Positions 18,399-27,976 of a stretch of DNA of 64,000 nucleotides are shown here, piece by piece. A model generated the notes under the pieces. The model was not told the origin of the DNA and made no database searches. It saw only the letters and a program-made list of their open reading frames with translations. Made by a program: the position numbers and the translations under genes. Numbering within the stretch: the first letter of the stretch is position 1; each line of letters opens with the position of its first letter. The stretch comes from JAJPKK01 sp963844635 (lineage in GTDB: Bacteria > Pseudomonadota > Alphaproteobacteria > Rhizobiales > Xanthobacteraceae): the NCBI GenBank assembly GCA_963844635.1, contig CAWJPD010000005.1:1-64000 (forward strand). The letters are read 5' to 3'.

Positions 18399-19095
18399 TC
18401 AATCGTCTCTCCGTCGGGCAGAACCTGACCAACGTTTGCCGACCCGATTTCGGCGGCTTGGCAATCATCGAATGCCTCACCCGCACAGAGAGAATCCAAA
18501 GAGGCCGTTCCACCCGAAGTCGCTCGTCGAGCAATTCCACCGGGGTTGGTTCGGGAGAATTTCAAGTGGCAGCCGGGTTGGAAGGTCAGCAGATGATGCC
18601 CTGCCCCAGTGCATGTGATCATTGCACCGTCAGCACTGTACCAAGCCCGCATCGCGCGCGCGTAGATTTCGGCAACGTGGCTGTTGAGGCCCCCATGAGA
18701 GGCCAGAGTACCGATGCGGGGCACAGGGACGGAGCAGCCCGTAATAGGGATGAGGCCCTGTAAGGGGGTCGGACCGAAGGGGCTGCGTTGTTCAGTTCTC
18801 GCCCTTGGTCAACCAGCAATGGGAGGAACCACGTGGATAGAGCAAAGCCGTTCGACATTCCGAAACGGGAAGTGTGGGAAGCGTACAAGTGAGTAAGAGC
18901 CAATCAAGGAGTGGCAGGCGTCGACGCACAATCGATCGCAGACTTCGAGGCTGATCTTTCGAACAACCTCTACACGCTCTGAAATCGGCTGTCGTCGGGC
19001 AGTTATCATCCGCCGCCGGTACATCGGGTCCGCAGGAGCTTCATGCTTTCGCGGACTATCCTGAATTGCGCACTTCAGCATTGCCGTTTTGCGGT
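18399..19095. other. Region without a recognised gene
   Basis: A minus-strand frame at 18386-18724 (112 residues) is the longest but has no recognisable domain. The rest has no good candidate. Confidence 0.4.
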
Positions 19096-19317
19096 TTACT
19101 TCCCGGTCGCCTTTCTTAGCGCCTCATTGATCCGCTCTTGCCACCCCGGACCCGCCTCTTGGAAGTAGTCAAGAACGTCTCGATCGATACGCAACGAGAC
19201 TTGTTCTTTGCCGCCCGGCAAGGATAGTTTCTTCGGAGGCGGTTCTGCGGGTTTCGACGTTGCAGCCTTGAATGCCGCCTCGGCCGCCTCCCGCGAGGTG
19301 GTAGTTCTTCGCGTCAT
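19096..19317 (-). CDS. brnA: BrnA-family antitoxin, orphan (73 aa)
   Basis: The C-terminal half VSLRIDRDVLDYFQEAGPGW and QERINEALRKATGK is the ribbon-helix-helix domain of BrnA, which binds and neutralises the BrnT RNase toxin and represses their operon. The N-terminus (MTRRTTTSREAAEAAFKAAT) is the usual flexible part. The expected brnT directly upstream is absent: 19340 onward is a recombinase fragment in the opposite direction. The antitoxin is thus without its partner. Confidence 0.75.
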   Translation of the reverse strand: MTRRTTTSREAAEAAFKAATSKPAEPPPKKLSLPGGKEQVSLRIDRDVLDYFQEAGPGWQERINEALRKATGK

Positions 19318-19339
19318 TTCACCGTCCTCGTGCTTAAGC

Positions 19340-20190
19340 ATTTCCGCTCCAGGTCCACTACGGCAGCAGTATCCGTTGGATCGACCCCAGCTATATCGCC
19401 ATCTATCATGTGCTGACGAATCCGGTGTATGCGGGCGCATATGCATATGGCAAGAGCCGCCGTGAGGTCACGCTCGATCATTGCGGTGCGCGCAGGAAGC
19501 GCGTGCGCAAGCTGCCGCAATCGCAATGGGCTGTACTCATCCCCAATCATCATCAAGGCTTCATCGACTGGAGCACCTACGAGGCCAATCGCATGCGCAT
19601 CAGCGCCAACACGCATCCCCAGCCTCACCAATCGGGCGCCGGCGCCGTGAGAGAAGGAACCGCGCTGCTGCGGTCTTGCCGTCTGCGGACATTGCGGACG
19701 CAAGCTGCGCACCCATTACACCGGCCGCACCGCCTCTCCAGGTTATCACTGCGCCGGCAAGAGGATCGAGAATGAATGCGGCCTCTACTGCCTCAACGTC
19801 GGCGCCATCCAGATCGACGACGCGGTGGCGCAGGCCGTGCTGACTGCGCTCGCACCAGTCGGCATCGAAGCCGCGCTCGTCGCCGCTGAGCGGATCGAGG
19901 CCGATCACGACGGGGCGCTGGCGCAGTGGCGCCTCGCGGTGGAACGAGCAAGCTATGAGGCGCAGCGCGCCGAGCGCCGTTATCGCGCCATCGATCCGGA
20001 GAACCGTCTGGTCGCACGCGGCGTCGAAGCCGAATGGGAGAAGTCGCTTCGCGAACTTAAGACTGCAAAAAGCAGAACTGCTGCGGCGCAAACAGCAACG
20101 TCCAAAACGCTGAGCGGCCTTACTCTCGCCGAAGCGATCGACACGATAAAGTCCGACGGATTGCTCCACCCCTTTGAACACCGCAAATCA
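19340..20190 (+). pseudogene. Large serine recombinase, C-terminal fragment
   Basis: The sequence reads YHVLTNPVYAGAYAYGKSRR (recombinase domain), then after a frameshift near 19672 GLAVCGHCGRKL with a later CAGKRIENECGLYC (zinc beta ribbon), then a long coiled coil (GALAQWRLAVERASYEAQRA and beyond). The N-terminal resolvase domain with the catalytic Ser is missing. It ends in unrelated sequence near 20190. Confidence 0.75.
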
Positions 20191-20199
20191 GCTACCCCG

Positions 20200-20384
20200 C
20201 GGTACCCACCGGATGGATACCGCAAGAGCGTGGGACTGCGCTCACCACTCGTCGCCAGGGCGAGGATACGCTCGGCGATGATCTCCCGCGCCCGGGCGTC
20301 AGGAATGTTGAGGGTCTTGCACACGTCATTGAGCGCCATTGACATCGCTGTAATGTCCTTTTGGTCAAACACAGCCCCGCGCAA
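20200..20384 (-). pseudogene. Small hypothetical protein fragment
   Basis: The part MSMALNDVCKTLNIPDARAR and EIIAERILALATSGERSPTL is typical of a short helical protein type seen next to transposons in Bradyrhizobium. The frame then runs antisense into the recombinase fragment, so the native end is lost. Confidence 0.45.
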
Positions 20385-20719
20385 GTTTCCTCGCTACGAA
20401 TTCTCCCGACGCCCGTCCCCCGCGACTCGGCCGCCAGCGCGTCATATCGCCGCCTGTCGATTGGCTTGACCGTTAGAGACCCGGCAGCCTGAAACGCACG
20501 CCCTCGTCTAATGATTGAATTGCGCATCGGTCCCTCCATGCTGCGTCTGTAGAGAACTCGCATTGCGCTGCGATGCGGACTGATCCAAATTGCTCACAAC
20601 GTAAATTTCCTAACCCGATGTCGGATTCGCGCGACGAAACGTAATTGCTTGCTTAGACCGCGGCCTTCAGGTCCGGGGTCACGGCATTGTCGGAATGGAT
20701 GACCAACTCACCAGAAATG
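20385..20719. other. Intergenic, no gene seen
   Basis: A motif at about 20580-20600 (GATCCAAATTGCTCAC) resembles the TGAGCAA end-like motifs at 18015 and 25624. No coding frame is convincing. Confidence 0.35.
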
Positions 20720-21448
20720 TCACTGCGGCGCTCTCACCGTGCGCGGCTGCTCGCTTAATACGACGCTGAATAATGAGCTATGAACTTCGAGATGGCCGTT
20801 ATAGTCAATAAAGCCCGATTGGCGAAATTTATTCATGAAGTGGCTCACCCGCGACCGGGTTGTGCCGATCATCTCCGCGAGCGTTTCCTGACTGATCTTC
20901 GCCATAAGCGGTTCGGGCCGACCTTCGTTCCCGAAATTGGCCAATAGCAGCAGCAATCGAGCAAGTCGTTTCTCGGTGGAATTGAATAGCTGATCCACTA
21001 AATCTTCTTCCACACGGGAAACCCTCGCCAAAATATGGGAAACAAACATCTGGGAAAATATAGGCTCGTCCTTAAATTAAGAAGGCGTCGGATCTCGTCC
21101 TTGTCCACTCGCATGGTGACACAATCGGACATTGCACTTGCCGTTGCCAATCGCTTCGGCTGGCCAATCAAGCATCCTTCTCCCAGGGATTCGTTCTATC
21201 CCCAAGATTGCGATCACCGCTTCCTTGCCCTGCTTGGAAACGACAGTGACTTTGACCTTTCCTTTCTTAATATAGAAAACTGCATTAGCGTCATCTCCCT
21301 GCGAAAAAATGATTTCGCTCTTGCGATGCTTTGAGATGGTCATACCGCTGGCGACGGCTTCAAAGAACAGAGCCGGGTCAAACCGCCTCCGACCGATATT
21401 CGCTTTGGGGATTATGTTCCGCTTGGAGATTATGTTCCGCGTCCTCAT
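20720..21448 (-). pseudogene. Crp/Fnr-family transcription regulator, frameshifted
   Basis: Three frames join into one regulator. The N-terminal cyclic-nucleotide-binding-like domain reads IIFSQGDDANAVFYIKKGKV and KEAVIAILGI. After a slip near 21205 come ESLGEGCLIGQPKRLATASA and VDKDEIRRLL. After a second slip near 21050 comes the helix-turn-helix part (ISQETLAEMIGTTRSRVSHF with MNKFRQSGFI). No Cys cluster for oxygen sensing is seen, so it is not an FNR-type sensor. Two indels make it a pseudogene or an assembly artefact. Confidence 0.75.
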
Positions 21449-21727
21449 TTCGGCTCCTCGCCCACCGGCAATTCAAGCACAAATCGCACCGGCACACCTG
21501 TACAAACAAGATGGTCACGCCGCGACTTTCCACCTTCTCGCCGACCAGCCATGCCGAGCCGCCACTTGGTCGCGCTGGCACGCCTAGTTTGGTTGCCTTC
21601 GTCCTCGAAACAGCATCGACGCTTCGCACATCGGACGTTACAAGGCTCGACGGCTTACCTCATATGTCCTAGCTCGCGGACGCTTCGTCGAAGCGCTCCA
21701 CGAGCTGCAGGCGCGGCTCCTGGCTAA

Positions 21728-22048
21728 CTACTTGGGTTGGGGCACGATATCGGCGCACGTACAGTACGATAGGCGTAGGGCGCTTGCGATCACAGCAACA
21801 CGGCTTGACATGGTCTTTGTGGTGCGCCCGCCGTCATCCTTATGGTTGTGCAGGAATCGCGCGATCTCGACCTTCAGCGGAGCAATCCGACTGAAGTCGG
21901 CCAGCGACGTCGCGTATTCGAAGAGTTCCCGTTGGATTTTGCTCGGGAGAGTAGCCCATCGCATGACGACGGCGGCTCCCAGGCATTCCAAAATCTTCTC
22001 GTCCTCGGCAAGAGCTTCATCAATCTTCAGAATCCGCCGTCGCCTCAT
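21728..22048 (-). CDS. Hypothetical protein (106 aa)
   Basis: From MRRRRILKI the protein reads EKILECLGAAVVMRWATLPS, then IQRELFEYATSLADF and IARFLHNHKDD. This pattern occurs in short Bradyrhizobium proteins. An upstream in-frame Met at 22162 exists, but the conserved part begins here. No clear ribosome site. Function unknown. Confidence 0.5.
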   Translation of the reverse strand: MRRRRILKIDEALAEDEKILECLGAAVVMRWATLPSKIQRELFEYATSLADFSRIAPLKVEIARFLHNHKDDGGRTTKTMSSRVAVIASALRLSYCTCADIVPQPK

Positions 22049-22309
22049 CCATGAATTTGGAGGCTGTGTCACACTGGCACACGTCCGTATTTCGCAGAGC
22101 GGATATGGAAGCGCCACCCTCGTCATCCCACCGGGCAAGAGCAGCTGCGAGGTGGCTTGCATCGCTCTGATGGTCCCTCCGTGATTTCGTTAGTCAAATA
22201 TGGGGTGAAGGACCGACATTTACCAGGTGCGCTTCGAGGCGGCTCAGCAACGTACCAGAAGGTTGTCAATCGGCAGCTAATCGGGACCCCTCGTATTGCC
22301 TCATAGGGG

Positions 22310-24065
22310 AATGTTACCCGGACGTGCGCGGATATGAGCGGAGTGCTGACAAATGGGCGGCGCCGAGGCTGGCTGCGGCCAAGGGCCTGTGGGCGGCGCC
22401 GCAGTGCCTATCACACGAAGCGCCGTCCCCAAGCCCTTGCTGTTCGCCGTGAGCGGTTTTTGATTGCGCGGTAATGGCGACAATGGTCACGGCGGCTTTG
22501 CCTCGTAGCGATCGAATCAGCCGCTGCACGCTTGAATGCTGCTTTTCACTGAAGGTCGCCGCGTCGATCTCGGCGAGCCGTCGGACGATAGCAAGCGCGG
22601 TAAGCTGAGGCTCGGCAGCAAGCCAGGCTTCGACCTTCGCCAGATGCGGATCGAGCTTCGAAGGCATGCGGATTCGCTTCTTGTAAAACCGCTTGCCAAC
22701 GCGATGCGTCGCACGCACTTCACCTGCTTTGGTCGAGCTACCGAGGGATCGAGCAAAAGTGGGCGGATCGACTGGTGATGCGGGAGCGGTTCCGAAACCG
22801 CGATTGCCAACGCGCTCCCCGAGTTCTTGCTGCGCCGCGCGGATTTCGGCGAGCAACGCTACCGCGTCGAGGCCGCGATAAGTCTCACGCAGCCGGCGCT
22901 TGATCGTCTGGGGCAGCTTCGGATGCGCCAGCGCGCGGTCATACGGTGTCGCCGGCGCGTGATAGCGCTTGATGATTTTCGCGCCCTCCCGCCGCTTCTC
23001 CTTGAGCTTAAAGGACGGCTGAAAGAAGTTCACGTACAGGCGAGCCGCTGCATAAAGACGCGCCATCACTCGCGCGGTCTCGATGCCATCGAAGCGCCCG
23101 TAGCCGACCAGCCGCCGCACCACGGCGCCATTTTTCTGCTCCACGAAGGCCTGGTCGTTCTTCTTGTAGGCGCGTGAGCGCGTCACCTCGAGTTTCTGTT
23201 CGCGGCACCATGGGACGACCACCTCATTCATGAAAGCGCTGTCGTTGTCGAAATCCACGCCTCGTAAAAGCCAGGGGAGGAGGCCTTGTACGTGCCTCAT
23301 CGCCTCGACGACGAGCGAACCGTCGCGTGTCAGCAACGGCATGCACTCGGTCCAGCCCGTGGCGACATCCACCATTGTCAGTGTCTGAATGAATGAACCG
23401 GCAACGCTTGTACCGCCATGCGCAACCATGTCGACCTCGCAGAAGCCCGGCGGCGGCTCCGACCAATCATTGAACGTGCGGATCGGAACTTCACGCCGGA
23501 TCGCAGAGTAGAAGCCGACGCGACGCCGGCGTCCGCCCGCTGCCGATATCTTAACGTCGACAAGCATGCGGTCGATCGTTGCCGCGCTTATCGACAGCAC
23601 CAACGCATGATCGTCCGGATACAGGTCCAGCCTGCCATGTCGCTCAAGCGCTGGCAGCAGAACTGGGATCATCACCTTGAGCCGCTTGCCGCATACGCGA
23701 TCGGAGGCCTCCCACAGCACGATTAGCGCGTCAAGGAGGCCGCCGTACTTGCATCGCCGACGGCGCTGCGGTGTGATTTTATTTGCGTTGGCTGCTTCGG
23801 TTGCCGAGCTCGGCTTATCACCGGCGGGCTTGACGATGCAGCCGGACAAAGCACGTACTGCATGCTTGCGATGCCAGCCCGTGGTTGCCGTTAGCTCATC
23901 GAGAATGCGCCCCTTCTGTCGTCGCCGGGCAGTTCGGTACCGTGCCGCTACCGCCGCCAAAACCTCGCGCCGCGCGCCCATGCTGATGTTTCTCGCCATA
24001 CCGGCCACCGACCTGATTCGGTGGCACTGCCCCAGTCATGACGAGGAAGTTGTCCGGTAACATTT
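22310..24065 (-). mobile_element. Insertion sequence with rve-type transposase
   Basis: The ends carry short inverted repeats: AATGTTACCCGGAC at 22310 and, inverted, AATGTTACCGGAC ending at 24065. The element holds one long transposase gene. The ISL3 element begins about 36 bp beyond its right end, so the two sit head to tail. Confidence 0.65.
22314..23999 (-). CDS. Integrase-core DDE transposase (about 560 aa)
   Basis: An N-terminal helix-turn-helix region (RRRQKGRILDELTATTGWHR) is followed by an rve-type catalytic core: FCEVDMVAHGG (first Asp), GVDFDNDSAF (second Asp) and AFVEQKNGAVVRRLVGYGRF (Glu). The frame is open throughout, so the enzyme may be functional. The last 50 residues run through the inverted repeat and are probably not needed. 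It is of the kind usually grouped as ISNCY-type in Bradyrhizobium; that group name is tentative. Confidence 0.85.
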   Translation of the reverse strand: MARNISMGARREVLAAVAARYRTARRRQKGRILDELTATTGWHRKHAVRALSGCIVKPAGDKPSSATEAANANKITPQRRRRCKYGGLLDALIVLWEASDRVCGKRLKVMIPVLLPALERHGRLDLYPDDHALVLSISAATIDRMLVDVKISAAGGRRRRVGFYSAIRREVPIRTFNDWSEPPPGFCEVDMVAHGGTSVAGSFIQTLTMVDVATGWTECMPLLTRDGSLVVEAMRHVQGLLPWLLRGVDFDNDSAFMNEVVVPWCREQKLEVTRSRAYKKNDQAFVEQKNGAVVRRLVGYGRFDGIETARVMARLYAAARLYVNFFQPSFKLKEKRREGAKIIKRYHAPATPYDRALAHPKLPQTIKRRLRETYRGLDAVALLAEIRAAQQELGERVGNRGFGTAPASPVDPPTFARSLGSSTKAGEVRATHRVGKRFYKKRIRMPSKLDPHLAKVEAWLAAEPQLTALAIVRRLAEIDAATFSEKQHSSVQRLIRSLRGKAAVTIVAITAQSKTAHGEQQGLGDGASCDRHCGAAHRPLAAASLGAAHLSALRSYPRTSG

Positions 24066-24101
24066 TCGACGAGGCAATGCGCCCCTTATCGGCATCCAAA
24101 A

Positions 24102-25288
24102 GGGGCTCTGACGCAATTTTGATGTAGGCCGCTTCACGCGGGAACGCCGAGCAACCGAGCTTGGAGCAGATCGATCTTTGCTCGTCCATACATCTGCCGT
24201 TTGACCAGTTTGAGTTTCGTGATCTGACCTTCGGTCTGGCCGTTGGACCACGGCAGCGTGATCGCAGCCCGAAAGGCCGGTTCGTCTTTCGCGACGCCGC
24301 TGGCGAATGAAGCAACCAAGCTCCCGCGCGCTTCTGTTATCTACTTCGTCAGGCCTGCATCTGTCTTGTTGCGGACCATGGTCTGGAACGTGGTGATCGT
24401 TTCTCGAGCCTCCACCAATCGCGGCGCGCCGGTCTCTATCGCGGTGATCGTCACTGTCTCAGCCTTCGAAAGATTGTTGCGCCCGATCGTCATCAAGCGC
24501 GCGATGGCGCGGGCGGAGGGAATGCGTTGCAGGTTCTCGGCATCGGCTTTGTCGGCACGTCGCCGCCGGGTCATCCACCGCCACGGTCGCGGGCGACGAT
24601 GGTAATTTGTTGATATCTTTGGAGCCAGTTCACGGCCGTTACAGGCTCGCGATCCGGCAATGGCATCACGGGGCGACGGCGTTCGAGGTCGCAGACGATC
24701 GTTCCGTAGCGGTGATTGCGCCGCCACGCCCAATCGTCGATGCCGATGACATTGAGTGGCTCACTCGGCACCTGGGCTCGTCGGCGCACGACACGGAGCA
24801 ACGTATCGTTGCTGACGGACAGCATCAGTCTTCGGGCGAAGCTTGCTGCCGGACGTCCGCCCAGTGCAACGCCGAGATGATGGACGATGCAGTCAAGCCG
24901 CCCGGTTCGTCGCGCTGAGGGTGCCAGAACGTCGCTGGCGAACCGCTCTACGAAGATCTGTCGCCCGCACAGTACCGCGTCACACCGGAAGCGGCGCGCA
25001 ATGACCACAAGCTCGACGCTCCTTCCCGACAGCGGCAAATCACCGACCCGACGGTGGTATCTACTGTGCACGCGGCGGGAAATGGTACCGTAGGATGGAC
25101 ATGCCGCAGACTTTTTCGATGCGCGGACGGTGATCGTGGTGTTCGTGGCATCGTGGACTGCACTCACAACAACAAAACCGCTGGGTACCAATGAGAATGG
25201 CCGCAACGATTGCTGCATGGTGCTGATTCTCCCCGCGAAATCAGCACAACGCGGCCACCAGACTTCATCAAAAGTGAGTCAGAGACCC
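24102..25288 (-). mobile_element. ISL3-family element, internally deleted
   Basis: Inverted repeats bound it: GGGGCTCTGACGCAATTTTG at 24102 and, inverted, GGGTCTCTGACTCACTTTTG ending at 25288. At about 1.19 kb it is shorter than a full ISL3 element. No target duplication was found at the flanks. Confidence 0.8.
24134..25218 (-). pseudogene. ISL3 transposase remnant
   Basis: The N-terminal zinc-binding and HTH part begins MQQSLRPFSLVPSGF at 25218, and the first catalytic stretch reads NVIGIDDWAWRRNHRYGTIV. The C-terminus reads LPWSNGQTEGQITKLKLVKR, the family signature. Frameshifts near 24600 and 24335 and a central deletion break the gene. Confidence 0.85.
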
Positions 25289-26070
25289 TTTTTGCACGCC
25301 GATTCACAAGAAGGTCACGGACTCGCCCTCCAATTGCGGCTGAGATCACGCAAATTCATCCTGGGCCGGGAGGCGGTCCCGGTGGAGCACTTGCTGGTCA
25401 GGTCAGGTTTCATGCCTGCCGTGGTATGATTGGCTTGCTAATGCATGCCCATTACTGCACCTGCGAAGCGGCGCTCGCTGATGCGCTTGCTAATTGATGC
25501 CGGCAAGTTGCCCGGGACCGATCTCCGGGCCAGGAGTTCAAGCCATTGGCAATAAGCACAAGGCCTCAGTCCCGATGCCTACCCCATTTCCTTCACCCAC
25601 AAAGCCCAAAGAGGCTGCCAAGTGAGCAATTTTGCACAGACCCGATTGCCTGAAAGCGCTAGAAGCTAACCCGTCAACGGACCAACTTAGCCGGGGCCTC
25701 AATTGCGGGGGAAAAACCTATGAAACACGTGATCATCTCTCTCCTGTCTGTTCGATGCAGGACAGTCGGAGAACCACGACTTGCGGCAAGGTGTCGAAGT
25801 TGTCGTTTCCAACTCAGCCGGCGCTGGTGCCATCCACAGGCACCACTCTAACTTACATACAAATCGTGGCTCGTGACCGCACGCCACGAGCATCAACTCG
25901 ACTTGTCTATGAAACCATTGCATTGCGCGCAATCGCTTTTCTTAACCCGATTAAAGGACCACACCATGAACCGTAACATTAGGCGCAGGACTGGCACTCG
26001 ACGCAGGCGCCGGAGTCCCAATACCTATCATCAAAAAACAAACTACCTCTCGAAACCGGAGAATCCAATC
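25289..26070. other. Intergenic, no gene seen
   Basis: About 780 bp without a supported gene. TGAGCAATTTTGCA at 25624-25637 repeats the motif at 1912-1925, probably an IS21-type end. Short open frames near 25870-26070 precede the true start of the next gene. Confidence 0.45.
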
Positions 26071-26838
26071 ATGCAGAGCAGATGGACTATAATCGTTATT
26101 ATAGCACTGCTCGCACCCTTTTCAGCGGGGGCCAACAAAACACTTGCGCAGGGGCGCGCCGAAGAGGTGCCTGCTAACAGCCAAGCGAGAGCTTATGGAA
26201 GCGGATGGGAATGCAACAGAGGCTTTCGAAGAGAAGGTTTCCAGTGTGTTGCCATCCTGGTGCCAGAAAACGCCTATCTTTCCGATTTCTCCAGTGCCGG
26301 CTGGGAATGCAAATATGGCTTTAAGTCAAACATGAACCTTTGCACAGCCGTGAAGTTGCCTGAGCACGCGTATTTTGCCGACCTCTCTGGAGACAACTGG
26401 GAGTGCGAGCGCGGCTATCGCAGGACCGGAGCAGATTGTGTTACGGTGAATGTACCGAAAAACGGCTATTTGTCGGAATTATCCCAAAGTCGCGGATGGG
26501 AATGCGAACGCGGCTATTACGTCATCGGCGATGCGTGCCTTGCGCTTAAAATTCCGCACAACGGCTATCTTTCTGACTCCTCCTTTGGCAACCGGTGGGA
26601 ATGCGAACGGGGCTTTGATCAAAAAGACGAAGCCTGCATTCCCGTTGCGGTTCCTGCGAACGGCTATCTCGATACCTATGGTAAAGGCTGGAAATGCAAC
26701 CGCGGCTTTACGAAGACCGGCGCCGATTGCGTTCCGGTGAAGGTTCCTACGAACGCACATCTTGACTCGTTCGGGGATGACTGGACCTGCGATCGGCCGT
26801 TTCGACGCCAGAGTAACGCGTGCGTATTGCCGGAGTGA
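26071..26838 (+). CDS. Secreted Cys-repeat protein (255 aa, seven WxC repeats)
   Basis: The ATG at 26071 follows GGAG and opens a signal peptide (MQSRWTIIVIIALLAPFSAG, then ANKTLAQG). The mature protein consists of seven repeats of about 30 residues with the consensus GWECxRGFxxxxxxCxxVxVPxNxYL. Each has two Cys that could form one disulphide, and the seventh is shortened and ends CVLPE. The design suggests an extracellular or periplasmic binding or adhesion protein. The N-terminal extension back to 25873 is Arg-rich and not part of the protein. Function unknown. Confidence 0.8.
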   Translation: MQSRWTIIVIIALLAPFSAGANKTLAQGRAEEVPANSQARAYGSGWECNRGFRREGFQCVAILVPENAYLSDFSSAGWECKYGFKSNMNLCTAVKLPEHAYFADLSGDNWECERGYRRTGADCVTVNVPKNGYLSELSQSRGWECERGYYVIGDACLALKIPHNGYLSDSSFGNRWECERGFDQKDEACIPVAVPANGYLDTYGKGWKCNRGFTKTGADCVPVKVPTNAHLDSFGDDWTCDRPFRRQSNACVLPE

Positions 26839-27071
26839 AATTTCCTACATTCGTTCGGTGTGCCTTGCCCTAGGAGTTTGGCGTTTTCCAGATCGTCCTC
26901 TCTTACCACCCGCTCATGGGGGTCACGCACGCTCTCACACGGTACGAAACTCTCTCGTCGATTTCGGGGGGGAGTTGCCTGACGAGCGTCCGCAGAGGCC
27001 TGTCGTCCCCCTGTGATTAGTGACGCAGATTGAGAACGACTACGACACCGAAGTCTAGCCCGGATTATGCA
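26839..27071. other. 5' flank of the group II intron
   Basis: Sequence between the repeat protein and the intron start; no gene seen. Confidence 0.4.
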
Positions 27072-27639
27072 GTGCGCCCCGACGGCGCGTATCACCAGTG
27101 GAGGAAGATTCCACCCAGGAAGTTGTCGATAGACTGGTAGCTGACGAGCGGCTCGGTTGGGTAACTGGTTGGGCCGAAGCCTCGTGACAAAGGTTGCTTT
27201 GGCGGCTGAGCAATTCGACGGGCCACAACGTGAGTGAAGCCTGAGCAGGCCTCGAAAGTGAAGGCGCGAACGCCGACCCGCCTGCATAACGGGGAAGGCC
27301 GCGCGGACGGGGAAGAAATCGACACGAGCACCCGTTTCGGTTCGCCGGGGTAATGGGCGTGGCACGTCGAAAAGGTGATGCGGGTAATCGGGGGAGACCC
27401 GTCGTGGGCGGGGGTAGCGGCCTCAACGTCGTGATAGACGGCGGTTCTTGGCGGGAGTCGGACAGGGTCAGTCGTACTGTTGAAGCCGGGTAATGCCGGT
27501 GGAGGGAAGGACCCTGACTTCTGGTTCGCTTTCGAAGTTGGCGAGGACACGGCGATTGGCGATGAGCCTGGAAACACCCGAAAAGATCCGGACCCTTCAG
27601 AGAAAGCTCTATCGCAAGGCGAAGACGGAGCCCAACTAG
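27072..27639 (+). mobile_element. Group II intron, 5' part only
   Basis: The sequence starts with the 5' consensus-like GTGCG (GTGCGCCCCGACGGCGCG) and runs about 490 bp through a GC-rich structured region typical of domain I. It then reaches the start codon of a reverse transcriptase. The intron is cut after the 25th RT codon by an IS5-family element. Domains V and VI and the 3' exon are not found in the window. Long open frames on the opposite strand are by-products of the structured RNA. Confidence 0.75.
27562..27639 (+). pseudogene. Group II intron reverse transcriptase/maturase (LtrA-type), N-terminal 25 codons
   Basis: MSLETPEKIRTLQRKLYRKA followed by KTEP is the standard N-terminus of bacterial group II intron maturases. 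A TAG formed at the junction with the IS5-family sequence ends it at 27637-27639, so no catalytic domain remains. Confidence 0.85.
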
Positions 27640-27972
27640 CGCTTGCATCGTGCAACGAAACATATCGCGGAGAGAAAGTTTCGCGCCAGCTTGTCGTAAC
27701 GGGTGGCGATGCGGCGCCAATCCTTGAGGCGGCGGAAGCACCGCTCAACGACATTGCGAGCTTTGTAGGCCTCTTTGTCGTGGCGAATGCGCTTTTTGCG
27801 ATTGGATTTGCCGGGTATGACCGTCTTGATCCCACGTTCTTTGAGGAAGGCACGAAATGCATCGGTGTCATATCCCTTATCGGCTGCAAGTTCAGTGATG
27901 CCGGGGATCAGGCTCACGCAGGTTTCGGCGACCATGCTGGCGTATTGGCTCTGATTTGATTAAGTCCGAACC
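27636..27972 (-). pseudogene. IS5-family transposase, C-terminal half
   Basis: The frame reads ITELAADKGYDTDAFRAFLK (catalytic Asp), then VVERCFRRLKDWRRIATRYD with the catalytic Glu of the IS427-like group, ending CKR. It is the downstream half of the transposase whose start lies at 31106. The two halves are separated by the IS701-type and IS110-type insertions. Its end abuts the truncated intron. Confidence 0.8.
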
Positions 27973-27976
27973 CTAG

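Noticed and set aside
26676..27889. Long minus-strand frames of 228-265 residues
   Set aside because: They are antisense to the group II intron RNA and IS sequence. Such Arg/Pro/Ser-rich frames are a common artefact of structured intron DNA.
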